NCBI RefSeq assembly: GCF_016616425.1
Contig: NZ_CP067101.1
Coordinates: 1,612,001-1,676,000, forward strand
DNA from: Bradyrhizobium diazoefficiens
GTDB taxonomy: Bacteria; Pseudomonadota; Alphaproteobacteria; Rhizobiales; Xanthobacteraceae
Direction of reading: 5' to 3'
DNA length: 64,000 bases
The position numbers were made by a program, and so were the translations under genes. The notes beneath the pieces are model-generated. The model made no database searches. It saw nothing but the letters and a program-made list of their open reading frames with translations, and was not told the origin of the DNA. Shown here one piece after another: positions 46,244-55,222 of the stretch (position 1 is the first letter of the stretch; every line of letters starts with the position of its first letter).

Positions 46244-47416
46244 ATGGCGGACAAGTTGCCCGGAACGGATGTCGCGGCTGACGCAGCCGCCGGAGATGCG
46301 CCTGCCGCAGCCGGCCACCCGCTGCTGCGCATCGAGGGCGTTGCCAAGACGTTCGGGACGTTCCGCGCCGTTGACGGCGTGTCGCTCGACATCAAGGCCG
46401 GCGAGTTCTTCGCGCTGCTCGGCCCGAGCGGCTGTGGCAAGACCACGCTGCTGCGCATGCTCGCCGGCTTCGAAGCGCCGGACGAGGGTCGCATTCTGCT
46501 CGGCGGCAGAGACATCGCGCAGGCGCTGCCGCACGAGCGTCCGGTCAACATGATGTTCCAGAACTATGCGCTGTTCCCGCATCTGTCGGTGCGCGACAAC
46601 ATCGCCTTCGGACTGAAGCGCGCCGCCATGGCGCGCGCTGACATCGCCATCCGCGTGGCCGAGATGGTTGCACTGGTGAAGCTCGAAGGGCTCGAGAAGC
46701 GCAAGCCCGACCAGCTCTCCGGCGGTCAGCGCCAGCGCGTGGCGTTGGCCCGCGCGCTGGCGCGCCGGCCGCAGCTGCTGCTGCTCGACGAGCCGCTCGC
46801 GGCGCTCGACAAGAAGCTGCGCGAGAGCACGCAAGACGAGCTGATGGAGCTCCAGCGCCGGCTCGGCACGACCTTCATCATCGTCACCCACGACCAGGAG
46901 GAGGCAATGACGATGGCGGGTCGGATCGGCGTAATGAACGCCGGCCAGCTCGCTCAGGTCGCGAGCCCTCGCGAGCTCTACGAGGCGCCGCGCTCGCGCT
47001 GGATCGCCGAGTTCGTCGGCGACATCAATCTGTTCGACGGTGAGTTCAAGCTCCGTGACGGCCATCGCCTGGTGATTGCCACGCGCGACGCCGGCACGCT
47101 GGTGACGGCCGAGCCGCGCGAGCCGGTCGGCGGGACGAAATTGTCGGTCGCGATCCGTCCCGAGAAGGTCAAGCTCTCGCGCCGCGGCCCGGTGGGCGAA
47201 GCCGGTTTTGCAACGGCGATCAACCGGCTGGACGGCGTGGTTGCGGATGTCTGCTACCTTGGCGGCACCACCACATACAAGGTCAGGCTCGACTCCGGCG
47301 CAATGGTGCAAGCCTCGGTCGCCAACAGCGCGCGGCTGGATGTCGATGCCTACAGCGTGGACCAGCAAATCGTCGCCTGGTTCGCGCCCGACGATTGCGT
47401 GGTGCTGTCGTCATGA
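46244..47416 (+). CDS. PotG/PotA-like ABC importer ATPase
   Basis: The 390-aa ATPase has Walker A GPSGCGKT at 60-67, the Q-loop FQNYALFPHLSV, the LSGGQRQR signature and Walker B LLLLDEPLAALD. A C-terminal TOBE-type domain (SVAIRPEKVKLS, then YLGGTTTYKV) is also present. The order and the two downstream permeases match the polyamine (Pot) class, close to PotG. The ATG at 46244 is preceded by a TTG four codons earlier. Its stop overlaps the potH-like start by 4 bases. No binding-protein gene is in this operon. Confidence 0.92.
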   Translation: MADKLPGTDVAADAAAGDAPAAAGHPLLRIEGVAKTFGTFRAVDGVSLDIKAGEFFALLGPSGCGKTTLLRMLAGFEAPDEGRILLGGRDIAQALPHERPVNMMFQNYALFPHLSVRDNIAFGLKRAAMARADIAIRVAEMVALVKLEGLEKRKPDQLSGGQRQRVALARALARRPQLLLLDEPLAALDKKLRESTQDELMELQRRLGTTFIIVTHDQEEAMTMAGRIGVMNAGQLAQVASPRELYEAPRSRWIAEFVGDINLFDGEFKLRDGHRLVIATRDAGTLVTAEPREPVGGTKLSVAIRPEKVKLSRRGPVGEAGFATAINRLDGVVADVCYLGGTTTYKVRLDSGAMVQASVANSARLDVDAYSVDQQIVAWFAPDDCVVLSS

Positions 47417-48327
47417 GCTCTCGCCGCATCTTCGCGCGCCCGGCGCGCTTTGCCGCGATCGCCCCCTATGTCTGGATGGTGCTGTTCTTCCTGGTGCCGT
47501 TCGCCTTCGTGCTGAAGATCAGCCTGTCGCAGACGGCGATCGCGCAGCCGCCCTACGAGCCGGTATTCGAACTGGCGGCGGGGTGGGAAGCACTCAAGGC
47601 GGCTTTTGCCGCGCTCTCGGTCGATAATTTCAGGCTGATCGCCTCCGACGACATCTACGTGTTCGCCTACGTGCGCAGCCTCACCGTCGCTGTTACCGCG
47701 ACCGCGCTGTTGCTGCTGATTGGCTATCCCATCGCCTATGGCATGTCGCGGCTGCCGAAGAGCTGGCAGGCGGTGGCGATGGTGCTGGTGATCGTGCCGT
47801 TCTGGACCTCGTTCCTGATCCGCATCTATGCCTGGATCAACATCCTCCAGCACGACGGCCTGCTCAACCGGATCCTGCTGGCCCTGCACCTGGTCAGCCA
47901 GCCCGTGGTCTGGCTCTCCACCGACAGCGCGATGTATATCGGCATCGTCTATTCCTATTTACCGTTCATGATCCTGCCGCTCTACGCCACGCTCGCCAAG
48001 ATGGAGCCGGCGCTGGAGGAGGCGGCCGGCGATCTCGGGGCGCCGCCGTGGCAGGTGTTCTGGCTCGTCACCTTCCCGCTGTCGCTGCCTGGCGTCGGCG
48101 CCGGCGTGCTCCTGTGTTTCATCCCGATCGTCGGCGAGTTCGTCATCCCGGACCTTCTGGCCGGCTCCAATTCGCTGATGATCGGCCAGACCCTGTGGCT
48201 CGAATTCTTCACCAACAAGGACTGGCCGGTCGCCTCGGCTGCGGCCATTGTGTTGCTGGTAATGCTGCTGGTGCCGCTGTTGCTGTACGAGCGGCTGCAG
48301 AAGCGCCAGCTGGAACAGGGGCGGTGA
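47413..48327 (+). CDS. PotH-like ABC permease
   Basis: This 304-aa inner-membrane permease has six predicted segments and the EAA loop EEAAGDLGAPPWQVFWLVTFPLSLPG, which contacts the ATPase. The region VYSYLPFMILPLYATL and the end LLVPLLLYERLQ match the PotB/PotH class. The ATG at 47413 overlaps the ATPase stop (ATGA). It probably transports putrescine or a related compound; substrate cannot be proven here. Confidence 0.92.
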   Translation: MSSRRIFARPARFAAIAPYVWMVLFFLVPFAFVLKISLSQTAIAQPPYEPVFELAAGWEALKAAFAALSVDNFRLIASDDIYVFAYVRSLTVAVTATALLLLIGYPIAYGMSRLPKSWQAVAMVLVIVPFWTSFLIRIYAWINILQHDGLLNRILLALHLVSQPVVWLSTDSAMYIGIVYSYLPFMILPLYATLAKMEPALEEAAGDLGAPPWQVFWLVTFPLSLPGVGAGVLLCFIPIVGEFVIPDLLAGSNSLMIGQTLWLEFFTNKDWPVASAAAIVLLVMLLVPLLLYERLQKRQLEQGR

Positions 48328-48331
48328 CGCC

Positions 48332-49144
48332 ATGCGCAAGGTCTCCCGCCTGTCCCGCTTCAACGTCGCCGCGCTCGCGCTCGGGTTGGCGTTCCTTTAC
48401 CTGCCGATCCTCATCCTCGTCATCTATTCCTTCAACGCCTCGCGGCTGGTGACGGTGTGGGGCGGCTGGTCGCTGCGCTGGTATCACGAGTTCTTCAATG
48501 ACCGCGCCATGATCGAGGCGGCCTGGATGAGCCTGCGGGTCGCGGTCTCCTCCGCCACCATCGCCACGCTGCTCGGCACGCTCGCCGCGGTCGCGTTGTC
48601 GCGCGGTGAACGCTTCCGCGGCCGTACGCTGTTCTCCGGCATGCTCTATGCGCCGCTGGTGATGCCGGAGGTGATCACCGGATTGTCGCTGCTGCTGCTG
48701 TTCGTCGCGCTGAACGCCGAGCGTGGCTTCTGGACGGTGACGATCGCCCATACCACGCTGACGATGTGTTTCGTCGCCGTGGTCGTGCAGTCCCGTCTCG
48801 GCTCGCTCGATCGTTCGCTGGAGGAGGCGGCGATGGACCTTGGCTGCGACCCGGTGCGCGCCTTTCTTTCGGTGACGCTGCCGTTGATCGCCCCCGCGAT
48901 CGTCGCAGGCTGGATGCTGGCCTTCACGCTATCGCTGGACGATCTCGTGATCGCAAGCTTTACCACCGGGCCGGGCTCGACCACCTTGCCGATCCGGATC
49001 TATTCGGAGGTGCGGCTGGGCGTGAAGCCCGAGATCAACGCGATCTGCACGCTGGTGATTGCGCTGATTGCGGTGGTCATCGTCATCGCCTCGCTCGCTT
49101 CCAAACTGTCGAGCTCGCAGGGCGAGAGCGCGGCGCCGTTGTGA
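48332..49144 (+). CDS. PotI-like ABC permease
   Basis: The 270-aa permease completes the transmembrane pair with PotH-like. It opens with a hydrophobic segment preceded by a basic N terminus (MRKVSRLSRFN), contains SFNASRLVTVWGGWSLRWYHEFF, typical of PotC/PotI, and has an EAA loop (EEAAMDLGCDPVRAFLSVTLPL). It starts 4 bases after the potH-like stop. It ends 92 bases before a convergent, unrelated importer operon, with a REP-like hairpin between. Confidence 0.92.
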   Translation: MRKVSRLSRFNVAALALGLAFLYLPILILVIYSFNASRLVTVWGGWSLRWYHEFFNDRAMIEAAWMSLRVAVSSATIATLLGTLAAVALSRGERFRGRTLFSGMLYAPLVMPEVITGLSLLLLFVALNAERGFWTVTIAHTTLTMCFVAVVVQSRLGSLDRSLEEAAMDLGCDPVRAFLSVTLPLIAPAIVAGWMLAFTLSLDDLVIASFTTGPGSTTLPIRIYSEVRLGVKPEINAICTLVIALIAVVIVIASLASKLSSSQGESAAPL

Positions 49145-49153
49145 GGAAAGGTC

Positions 49154-49187
49154 ATTCCGGGGCGGTGCGAAGCATCGACCCCGGAAT
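49154..49187. repeat. REP-like hairpin between convergent importer operons
   Basis: ATTCCGGGG at 49154-49162 pairs perfectly with CCCCGGAAT at 49179-49187, and the loop carries TGCGAAGCA, itself a short hairpin. The nested shape is that of an intergenic REP element and may also terminate the two convergent transcripts. Confidence 0.75.
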
Positions 49188-49235
49188 TTCGAGACCCAGG
49201 CCCGCACCGCGCGCCCCCAAAACGACGGCCTGGCC

Positions 49236-50087
49236 CTACGACTTCACCGCACCTGCCGTGAGCCCGCCTACCATGTAGCGGCGGAAGGCGTAGTAGATCG
49301 CGGCCGGCGGCAGTGCGTAGATGAAGCCGGTCGTCATCAACAATTCCCACGGCGAATCGTCGGCGGAGAGGAAGTTGCCGAGCGCAACGGGCAGCGTGAT
49401 GTCCTGATCGTTCGACAGCAGCAGGAACGCGTAGAGATATTCGTTCCAGGCGAGCAGCACCGCATAGGTGCCGATCGCGACCAGCGAAGGCATCATCAGG
49501 GGCAGGTAGACCAGGCGGAAGATCTGCAGCGTGGTGGCACCGTCCATCACGGCGGCCTCGTCCAGCTCGACCGGCAGCTTGTCGGACGCCTGCTTCAGCA
49601 CCCAGATCGCGTAAGGGCTCGCGATCGTCACCATCGCCAGGATCAGCGACCAGTGATTGTTGAGCAGGCCGTAATTGCCCATGGTGCGGTACATCGGCAC
49701 GGCCAGGAACGCGGCCGGAATGAAATAGGTGAAGAGCGCGAGGTTCATCACGACGCGCCCGCCCGGCACCTTCAGCCGTGAGATGGAGAAGGCGGCCGCG
49801 GTGGCGACGAACAGCGTCAACGCGCCGACGGCCGCCGCGATCACCACCGAGTTCCAGAACTGGATGTAGAAGTCGCGCAGGAAATAATGCTGCTGATGGA
49901 ACACGATCGAGAAGTTGTGCAGCGTCGGATGGTCCGGCCACATCTTTCCGGAGAACGCATCCTCCTTCGGCGAGATCGCGAACAGGAACATGTGGTAGAT
50001 CGGCACCATCGTCCAGATGAATACCGGGATTCCAATCAGGAGCAGGCGCGCTTCGGTCGCGACTTCGCGGAAAGTGGGAAGCTTCAT
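49236..50087 (-). CDS. sugar ABC permease (MalG-like)
   Basis: The 283-aa protein has six membrane segments and the EAA loop ELDEAAVMDGATTLQIFRLVYLPLM typical of CUT1 sugar permeases. The inner-loop NDQDITLPVALGNF and the PFxxW-like end are MalG-type. I set the start at the ATG at 50087, which overlaps the stop of the MalF-like gene (ATGA). It is the last gene of a minus-strand importer operon. The open frame upstream of 50087 lies inside the neighbouring permease gene. Confidence 0.92.
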   Translation of the reverse strand: MKLPTFREVATEARLLLIGIPVFIWTMVPIYHMFLFAISPKEDAFSGKMWPDHPTLHNFSIVFHQQHYFLRDFYIQFWNSVVIAAAVGALTLFVATAAAFSISRLKVPGGRVVMNLALFTYFIPAAFLAVPMYRTMGNYGLLNNHWSLILAMVTIASPYAIWVLKQASDKLPVELDEAAVMDGATTLQIFRLVYLPLMMPSLVAIGTYAVLLAWNEYLYAFLLLSNDQDITLPVALGNFLSADDSPWELLMTTGFIYALPPAAIYYAFRRYMVGGLTAGAVKS

Positions 50088-50956
50088 CGCGACAACCGTT
50101 TCATCATGAAGTACACGAGCGGCAGGACAAACGGCATCGCGCAGACGATGGATGCCATCGCCAGCGAGAGCTGGTCGAGCCGGAGATAGCGGATGCCGAG
50201 CGTCGACAAGACGTGCGTCAGGTCGGCCGGACCCCCGCCGGTGAGCAGATAGACGCTGTTGAAATCGCCCAGCGTCCAGATCATCGAGAGCAGCGTGCAG
50301 GTGATATAGAGCGTCTGCATCGACGGCCAGGTGATGTAGCGGAATTTCTGCCACCAGCTCGCACCATCCACTTCCGCCGCCTCGAACAGGTCATGCGCGA
50401 TCGCAAGGCGACCGGTGATCAGGATCAGCGTCCAGAACGGCAGCGATTTCCAGATATGCACGCCGATCGCCATGGCGAGCGCCACCGTCGGATCGTTCAG
50501 CCAGTTCGGACCGTCGTCGCCGGTGAGCTTGAAGATGATCTGGTTGACCATGCCCCATTCCGGATTGAGCATGAAGCGGACCGACAGGATTGTCGGGATC
50601 GACGGCACCGCCCAAGGCAGGATGAAGATCACCGAGAGCCATCGGATCCAGGTGCGCTGCTGTGCGAAGAAGCCGGACAGGAACAGCGCGATCAGCATCT
50701 TGATGTTGATGCCGATGACAAGAAAGATCAGCGTGTTGACCGCTGCGCGCGCAAATACCGGATCGTTGTAGAGCGCGACATAGCTTGCCGGCTGACGCGC
50801 CAGCCACAGCCCGTAGCAGACGGGATAGACGACGAAAGCGAGGAAGACGAGCATGTAGGGCGCGAGCAGCGCGATGCCCCAGACCTGCGCCGGGGTCAGC
50901 CGCGACGACAAGGGGGGACCGGGGATTGCCTGATCGCCAGAGAGCGTAATCGCCAT
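50084..50956 (-). CDS. sugar ABC permease (MalF-like)
   Basis: The 290-aa protein has six membrane segments (IALLAPYMLVFLAFVVYPVCYG onward) and an EAA loop (DLFEAAEVDGASWWQKFRYITWPSM), as in CUT1 permeases. It starts 98 bases after the end of the binding-protein gene. A stable hairpin lies in the gap, which may let the binding protein be made in excess. Substrate class (carbohydrate) is inferred from family. Confidence 0.92.
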   Translation of the reverse strand: MAITLSGDQAIPGPPLSSRLTPAQVWGIALLAPYMLVFLAFVVYPVCYGLWLARQPASYVALYNDPVFARAAVNTLIFLVIGINIKMLIALFLSGFFAQQRTWIRWLSVIFILPWAVPSIPTILSVRFMLNPEWGMVNQIIFKLTGDDGPNWLNDPTVALAMAIGVHIWKSLPFWTLILITGRLAIAHDLFEAAEVDGASWWQKFRYITWPSMQTLYITCTLLSMIWTLGDFNSVYLLTGGGPADLTHVLSTLGIRYLRLDQLSLAMASIVCAMPFVLPLVYFMMKRLSR

Positions 50957-51017
50957 TCTTTTTCGAACTCTTCAAAGAGAAGCCGGCCGCAAAATGCGGC
51001 CGGTGTTGTTCTTACAC

Positions 51018-51038
51018 CTCCCCGCGCGCGGCGGGGAG
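51018..51038. repeat. hairpin between binding-protein and permease genes
   Basis: CTCCCCGC at 51018-51025 pairs with GCGGGGAG at 51031-51038. It sits in the 98-base gap after the binding-protein gene and could attenuate read-through or protect the upstream mRNA, the usual arrangement for abundant binding proteins. A purine-rich tail (GGGGAGGGGG) follows. Confidence 0.6.
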
Positions 51039-51054
51039 AGGGGAGGGGGAGAAC

Positions 51055-52455
51055 TTAGCCTGCAACCTGCTTGATGCGGGCGATCAGTTCGTCGACGGCC
51101 TTGTCGACCGGCACCTTCTCGCTGACGACCCGGTTCATCGCCTTGGCCCAGACGTTCTCGTTGTTCAGGATCGTGAACTTGTAGTTCTTGGTGAAGTCGA
51201 ACGGGATCGTGCCGCCGATGAACTGCGCATAGGCCGCCTTGCGGTGCTTGTCGGCCTGCCAGAACGGGCTCTGCTGACTGGTCTTCGTCACCGGGAACCA
51301 ACGGCCGAGGCCGCCCTCGACGTAGGGCCGCAGATTCTCTTCCTGGAGCAGGAACTTGATGAATTCCTTTCCTTCAGTCTTGTTCTTGGAAGCCGAGAAG
51401 ATCACGCCGGTCTTGACGTCGGAGCGGTACTTCATCGGCGTGCCGTCCGGCTTCTTGGGAAAGCCGGTGGTGATGATGTCCTGCTCGTAGGCCTTCTTGC
51501 CGGCGTCGCGCTGCTCCTGCGTGAGGGCGGGATTGATCGAATCCTCATACCATTTCGCCGGAATCGAGATCGTAAAGTTGTGGGTCATCACGATCGTCTT
51601 GTTGTGGAAGGCGACGTTGTTGTCCGGATCCTTCCAGGTGGTCGAGGACGGGGGCGTGCAGCCCCTGGTGTAGATGTCGGTGTAATCCTTCAGGGCGTGA
51701 ATCAGATTCTCGCGGACCTTGGGATCGTCGACCGTCAGCTTGCCATCGTCGTCGACCAGCTTGACGTTGTAGGCGTCCATGAAAGTGTAGAACGACTGGA
51801 ATGCGTCGGTGGATTCCACACCCATCGGCTGGCCGATCGCATAAAGGCGCCGGCCGGTCGCCTTGCGAATCCCTGGCTGGACCTTGTCGCACCAGAACGA
51901 CCAGTAGTCGTTCCACTTGGTCGGGATGTCGCTCTGCTTGAAGCCGGCCTTTTCCAGCATGTCGTTCCAGATGTTGACATGCATGGTCTGCTGCTTCAGC
52001 GGGAAGCCGTAATATGCCTTCTTCTTGGTCTCACCGTTGTAGAGAAGCGCCGTCTCCAGGGTATTGGGCGCGAACTCTGATTTGATCGGCAGCAGGATGT
52101 CGGACAGATCCTCGAGCTTGCCCTCGAAGGCCCATTTGCCAGCCGCCTGCACGTCATATGTGTCAGAGTAGGCGACGTCCGGTACCGTGCCGGAATCCAG
52201 CGCTGCGACCGTCTTCGGAATCATGTCCTGAACCGCATATTGCGACAGTTCGACCTTGATGCCGCTCTTGGTCTCGAATTTCTTGATAGCTGCAAGCAGC
52301 GCATCATCCTCGGATTTGTAAAAACCCTTCACCCACCAGACCGTGATCGTCTTCTCCTGCGCAAGTGCAGGTGCAGCGGCTGCAAACAGCCCGGCCGCAG
52401 CGACCGCCAGTGATACTGCGCCAATAACCTTGGATCTCACGTTTTTCTCCCTCAA
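51055..52455 (-). CDS. ABC importer extracellular solute-binding protein (sugar type)
   Basis: The 466-aa periplasmic protein has a signal peptide ending APALAQ (about residue 33), then KTITVWWVKGFYKSEDDAL. The body is a two-lobe binding-protein fold (DVAYSDTYDVQAAGKW; AYYGFPLKQQTMHVNIWNDMLEKAGF), as in CUT1-type systems. It leads the operon with the two permeases. No ATPase gene is in the operon. Substrate unknown; resemblance to sugar-type proteins is a family inference. Confidence 0.92.
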   Translation of the reverse strand: MREKNVRSKVIGAVSLAVAAAGLFAAAAPALAQEKTITVWWVKGFYKSEDDALLAAIKKFETKSGIKVELSQYAVQDMIPKTVAALDSGTVPDVAYSDTYDVQAAGKWAFEGKLEDLSDILLPIKSEFAPNTLETALLYNGETKKKAYYGFPLKQQTMHVNIWNDMLEKAGFKQSDIPTKWNDYWSFWCDKVQPGIRKATGRRLYAIGQPMGVESTDAFQSFYTFMDAYNVKLVDDDGKLTVDDPKVRENLIHALKDYTDIYTRGCTPPSSTTWKDPDNNVAFHNKTIVMTHNFTISIPAKWYEDSINPALTQEQRDAGKKAYEQDIITTGFPKKPDGTPMKYRSDVKTGVIFSASKNKTEGKEFIKFLLQEENLRPYVEGGLGRWFPVTKTSQQSPFWQADKHRKAAYAQFIGGTIPFDFTKNYKFTILNNENVWAKAMNRVVSEKVPVDKAVDELIARIKQVAG

Positions 52456-52833
52456 ACGGCCGGCGTTTTTAACCGGTCGTATAAAACACTAGCGCATGGC
52501 GGTGGTCCGATCTAGCGCCATCTTGTCAGACCAATGTCGCGGATGTCGGCCTCGTCGAGATGATTAACGCGCGCATCGATCCAATCACTGCATCAATTCG
52601 CGGCAATCAATTCGCCTTGTGCGCTCTGCTTAGCCTAGCCGTGCGCGGCTCACAACCCGCTCACCGCCAGCGAAGTACGTTTTAGGGGATGAGAACTGAA
52701 CGCAACGCAATTCGCTCGCAACGCAGCGGTGCTCCGGCTAGAGAAGCCAAAATGTCTCCATGAACGCGGGCGGGTTAGTCCGAGGAACTCCGGTTCGACA
52801 GGGAACGGTCTTGCTCCGTTCTGCCGCAAGCTA
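52456..52833. other. intergenic region between the binding-protein gene and the LysR gene
   Basis: About 380 bases upstream of the minus-strand importer operon. It should contain that operon's promoter (both flanking genes are on the minus strand). AT-richer sequence around 52470-52500 (TTTTAACCGGTCGTATAAAAC) is a plausible site; no defined operator is seen. Confidence 0.4.
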
Positions 52834-53814
52834 TCAGCGTTTCCGTTTTTGCCCCGTCGATGATGTGTTTGAACCTGCCTCGGCGGGTGCTGACCGCGGC
52901 TTGCCTTGCCGGCTGGTTCGGGAAGGAGAACGCCATGCCTCGAGGAGCATCTTGAGAAATTGGCCGGCATGAGGGGACAGTGTCGCCCCGCGCCTGCGCA
53001 CGATTCCGATCGTCCGCGACACTTCCGGCTCGATCAACCGAATGGTGTGAATGATCGGATGGCCGGCTGCGGGGGTCGCCAGCCTCGGCAGGACGGCAAT
53101 GCCCAGTCCCTGTTCGACGAGGCCGAGCGAGCCGGAGAGGTGAGCGACTTCATAGGACCAGTTCAGCTGCAGGCCGTGTCGCGCCAGCGCATTGTCGATC
53201 AACGCGCGATTGCCGCTGTTGCGACCCACGGTGATGATCCGGTGCGACACGATCTCCGACCAGTTTACCTGTTTGCGCGATGCCAGCGGATGGTCGTGAC
53301 GGCAGGCCAGGACGAAAGGATCCTCGACCAGTTTCTCAAAATCGATTTCGGCGTGCGAAGCACCGATGAAATTGATGCCGAAGTCGGCTTCTCCGCGCGC
53401 GACCGCTTCCAATCCCTCGTTGGCGCCGATGTCGAGAATGCGGATGCGAATGCGCGGATACGCCTCGGCAAACCGGCCGATCGCACGCGGCAGGAAGTAG
53501 AACACCGCTGTCGGCACCGCAGCCACCGAGACCAGGCCTGAACTTCGCGCGCCGATATCGTGGATGGCGAGCACCGAGGTCTCGAACTCGTCGATGAGGC
53601 GGCGCACCTTCGGCAGGAAGTCGCGGCCGGTCATGGTGAGATTGACATGGCGCGTCGACCGCTCGAGCAACGGCGCACCGAGGCTTTCTTCCAGCTTTTG
53701 AATGCGCCGGCTGAGCGCCGGTTGAGACAGGTTCAGCGCCTTGGCGGTCCGGACAAAGCTTCCCGTCTCTGCGACGGCGATGAATGCCTTGAGGTCGAGC
53801 AGTTCCGCGTTCAT
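52834..53814 (-). CDS. LysR family regulator, probable GalD regulator
   Basis: The 326-aa protein has an N-terminal winged helix-turn-helix at about residues 6-65 (LKAFIAVAETGSFVRTAKALNLSQPALSRRIQKLEESL) and a LysR effector domain (FLPRAIGRFAEAYPRIRIRI, then HPLASRKQVNWSE). It is divergent from the galD-like gene, with a 118-base shared promoter region containing an ATTAT-N13-ATAAT repeat. The divergent layout suggests control of GalD in response to a pathway intermediate. Confidence 0.92.
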   Translation of the reverse strand: MNAELLDLKAFIAVAETGSFVRTAKALNLSQPALSRRIQKLEESLGAPLLERSTRHVNLTMTGRDFLPKVRRLIDEFETSVLAIHDIGARSSGLVSVAAVPTAVFYFLPRAIGRFAEAYPRIRIRILDIGANEGLEAVARGEADFGINFIGASHAEIDFEKLVEDPFVLACRHDHPLASRKQVNWSEIVSHRIITVGRNSGNRALIDNALARHGLQLNWSYEVAHLSGSLGLVEQGLGIAVLPRLATPAAGHPIIHTIRLIEPEVSRTIGIVRRRGATLSPHAGQFLKMLLEAWRSPSRTSRQGKPRSAPAEAGSNTSSTGQKRKR

Positions 53815-53825
53815 GGCTGGGCCCC

Positions 53826-53848
53826 ATTATATCACTAATCGGAATAAT
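53826..53848. promoter_or_regulatory. candidate LysR-type binding site
   Basis: ATTAT at 53826-53830 and ATAAT at 53844-53848 are inverted with 13 bases between, starting 12 bases upstream of the LysR start and in an AT-rich stretch. This is a typical LysR recognition shape (inverted repeat containing T-N11-A). No footprint evidence exists here. Confidence 0.4.
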
Positions 53849-53932
53849 ACCTCAGATATTTGCATTTCACAAAATAGTTCGAAGGGAGGATGCTCCAATT
53901 CAGGCGAAGATGCCGCCGAACGGACGAGCACA

Positions 53933-55006
53933 ATGAACGAACAGATTGCCATTCCCTGTGTGGTCATGCGCGGGGGGACCTCGCGCGGACCCTTTTTCCT
54001 GGCCCGCGATCTTCCGGCCGACCCCAAATCGCGCGACGCGGTCCTGTTGTCTGTGATGGGAGGTGGGCACGATCTTGGCATCGATGGAATCGGCGGCGGC
54101 AATGCCGTTATCAACAAGGTCGCAATCATCGGGCCGGCAACGGTGCCCGGCGCCGATGTCGACTACCTGTTTGCCCAGGTGCGTGTCCGTGAAGGGATCG
54201 TCGATACCTCGCCGAACTGTGGAAACATGCTCGCGGCCGTGGGGCCGTTCGCAATCGAAGCGGGCCTCGTCGCCGCTACCGCGGGTCGCACCCATGTCCG
54301 CATCCACAATGTCAATACCGGCAAGCTGATCGATGCGACCGTTGCCACGCCCGGAGGGCGGGTGACTTACGAGGGCGAGACGCGGATCGATGGCGTGCCG
54401 GGAACGGCCGCGCCCATCGAACTGTCGTTTCCCGACGCGGCCGGCGCACGCACCGGTCGCCTCCTGCCGACAGGACGTCCGGTTGATCGCATCGAAGGAA
54501 TCGATGTGACCTGCATCGACGCGGCGATGCCGGTCATGCTGGTTCGCGCGGCGGATCTGGGATGGACCGGCCGCGAGGCACCCTCGGAGTTCGCCGACAG
54601 CAGCTTCCGCGCGCGTCTTGAAGGACTGCGCATCGAGGCCGGCCGCCTGATGGGATTTCCAAATTCGACGACAATGGTGATCCCGAAGCCGGTTCTGATT
54701 GCCCCTGCGGGCGAGGCGACGTTGAGCACCCGGTACTTCATGCCGCACGATTGCCATAGCGCGCTGGCGGTGACCGGCGCCGTCGCGATCGCGACTGCGT
54801 GCCTCACGCCCGGAACGATCGCCGCGGAGATGGTCGGACCGTTGGCGCCGCCGGTGCCGATCACGCTCATCCATCCCTCCGGTCAGCTCGTGGTCCGGCT
54901 CGAGCCCGGCCCGGTCGCCCGGGTGCAGCGCACGGCCCGGCGCATCTTCGAGGGCCATGTCTTCGCCCGCCGGTCGCACATGTCTCGGTCGGTACTGGCC
55001 GCTTGA
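53933..55006 (+). CDS. galD: 4-oxalomesaconate tautomerase-like protein (GalD/PrpF family)
   Basis: The 357-aa protein belongs to the PrpF group with a diaminopimelate-epimerase-like fold. It opens IPCVVMRGGTSRGPFFLARDLP, then GIGGGNAVINKVAIIG, DTSPNCGNMLAAVGPFAIEAG and FFMPHDCHSALAVTGA-like segments. GalD converts the keto and enol forms of 4-oxalomesaconate in gallate or protocatechuate 4,5-cleavage breakdown. PrpF and aconitate isomerases are close alternatives, so the symbol is tentative. No other pathway enzymes are in the window. Confidence 0.8.
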   Translation: MNEQIAIPCVVMRGGTSRGPFFLARDLPADPKSRDAVLLSVMGGGHDLGIDGIGGGNAVINKVAIIGPATVPGADVDYLFAQVRVREGIVDTSPNCGNMLAAVGPFAIEAGLVAATAGRTHVRIHNVNTGKLIDATVATPGGRVTYEGETRIDGVPGTAAPIELSFPDAAGARTGRLLPTGRPVDRIEGIDVTCIDAAMPVMLVRAADLGWTGREAPSEFADSSFRARLEGLRIEAGRLMGFPNSTTMVIPKPVLIAPAGEATLSTRYFMPHDCHSALAVTGAVAIATACLTPGTIAAEMVGPLAPPVPITLIHPSGQLVVRLEPGPVARVQRTARRIFEGHVFARRSHMSRSVLAA

Positions 55007-55120
55007 AGCCGGATTGGAGGAAACCGGACATGGTGTTCAGTTTGGCAGGCCAAGCCCGTGGCACGCAGGCAGCCAACTCCAAAAGAGCCGATCTATCGCT
55101 CCAGTTGGACCTGCACGCTG

Positions 55121-55222
55121 GAGCATGATCCGGAAAAGTGTGAAGCGGTTTTCCGAAAAGATCATGCTCAAACAATAACCTAAAGCGCGATGACGATTCA
55201 TTCCAATCTCATCGCGCTTTAG
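55121..55222. repeat. two-hairpin dispersed repeat, copy 4
   Basis: GAGCATGATC at 55121-55130 pairs with GATCATGCTC at about 55160-55169, and the second perfect hairpin ends CTTTAG at 55217-55222. Its sequence is nearly identical to copy 1. Its last four bases overlap the 3' end of the asmA-like gene: 55219-55221 is that gene's stop codon. Confidence 0.85.
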
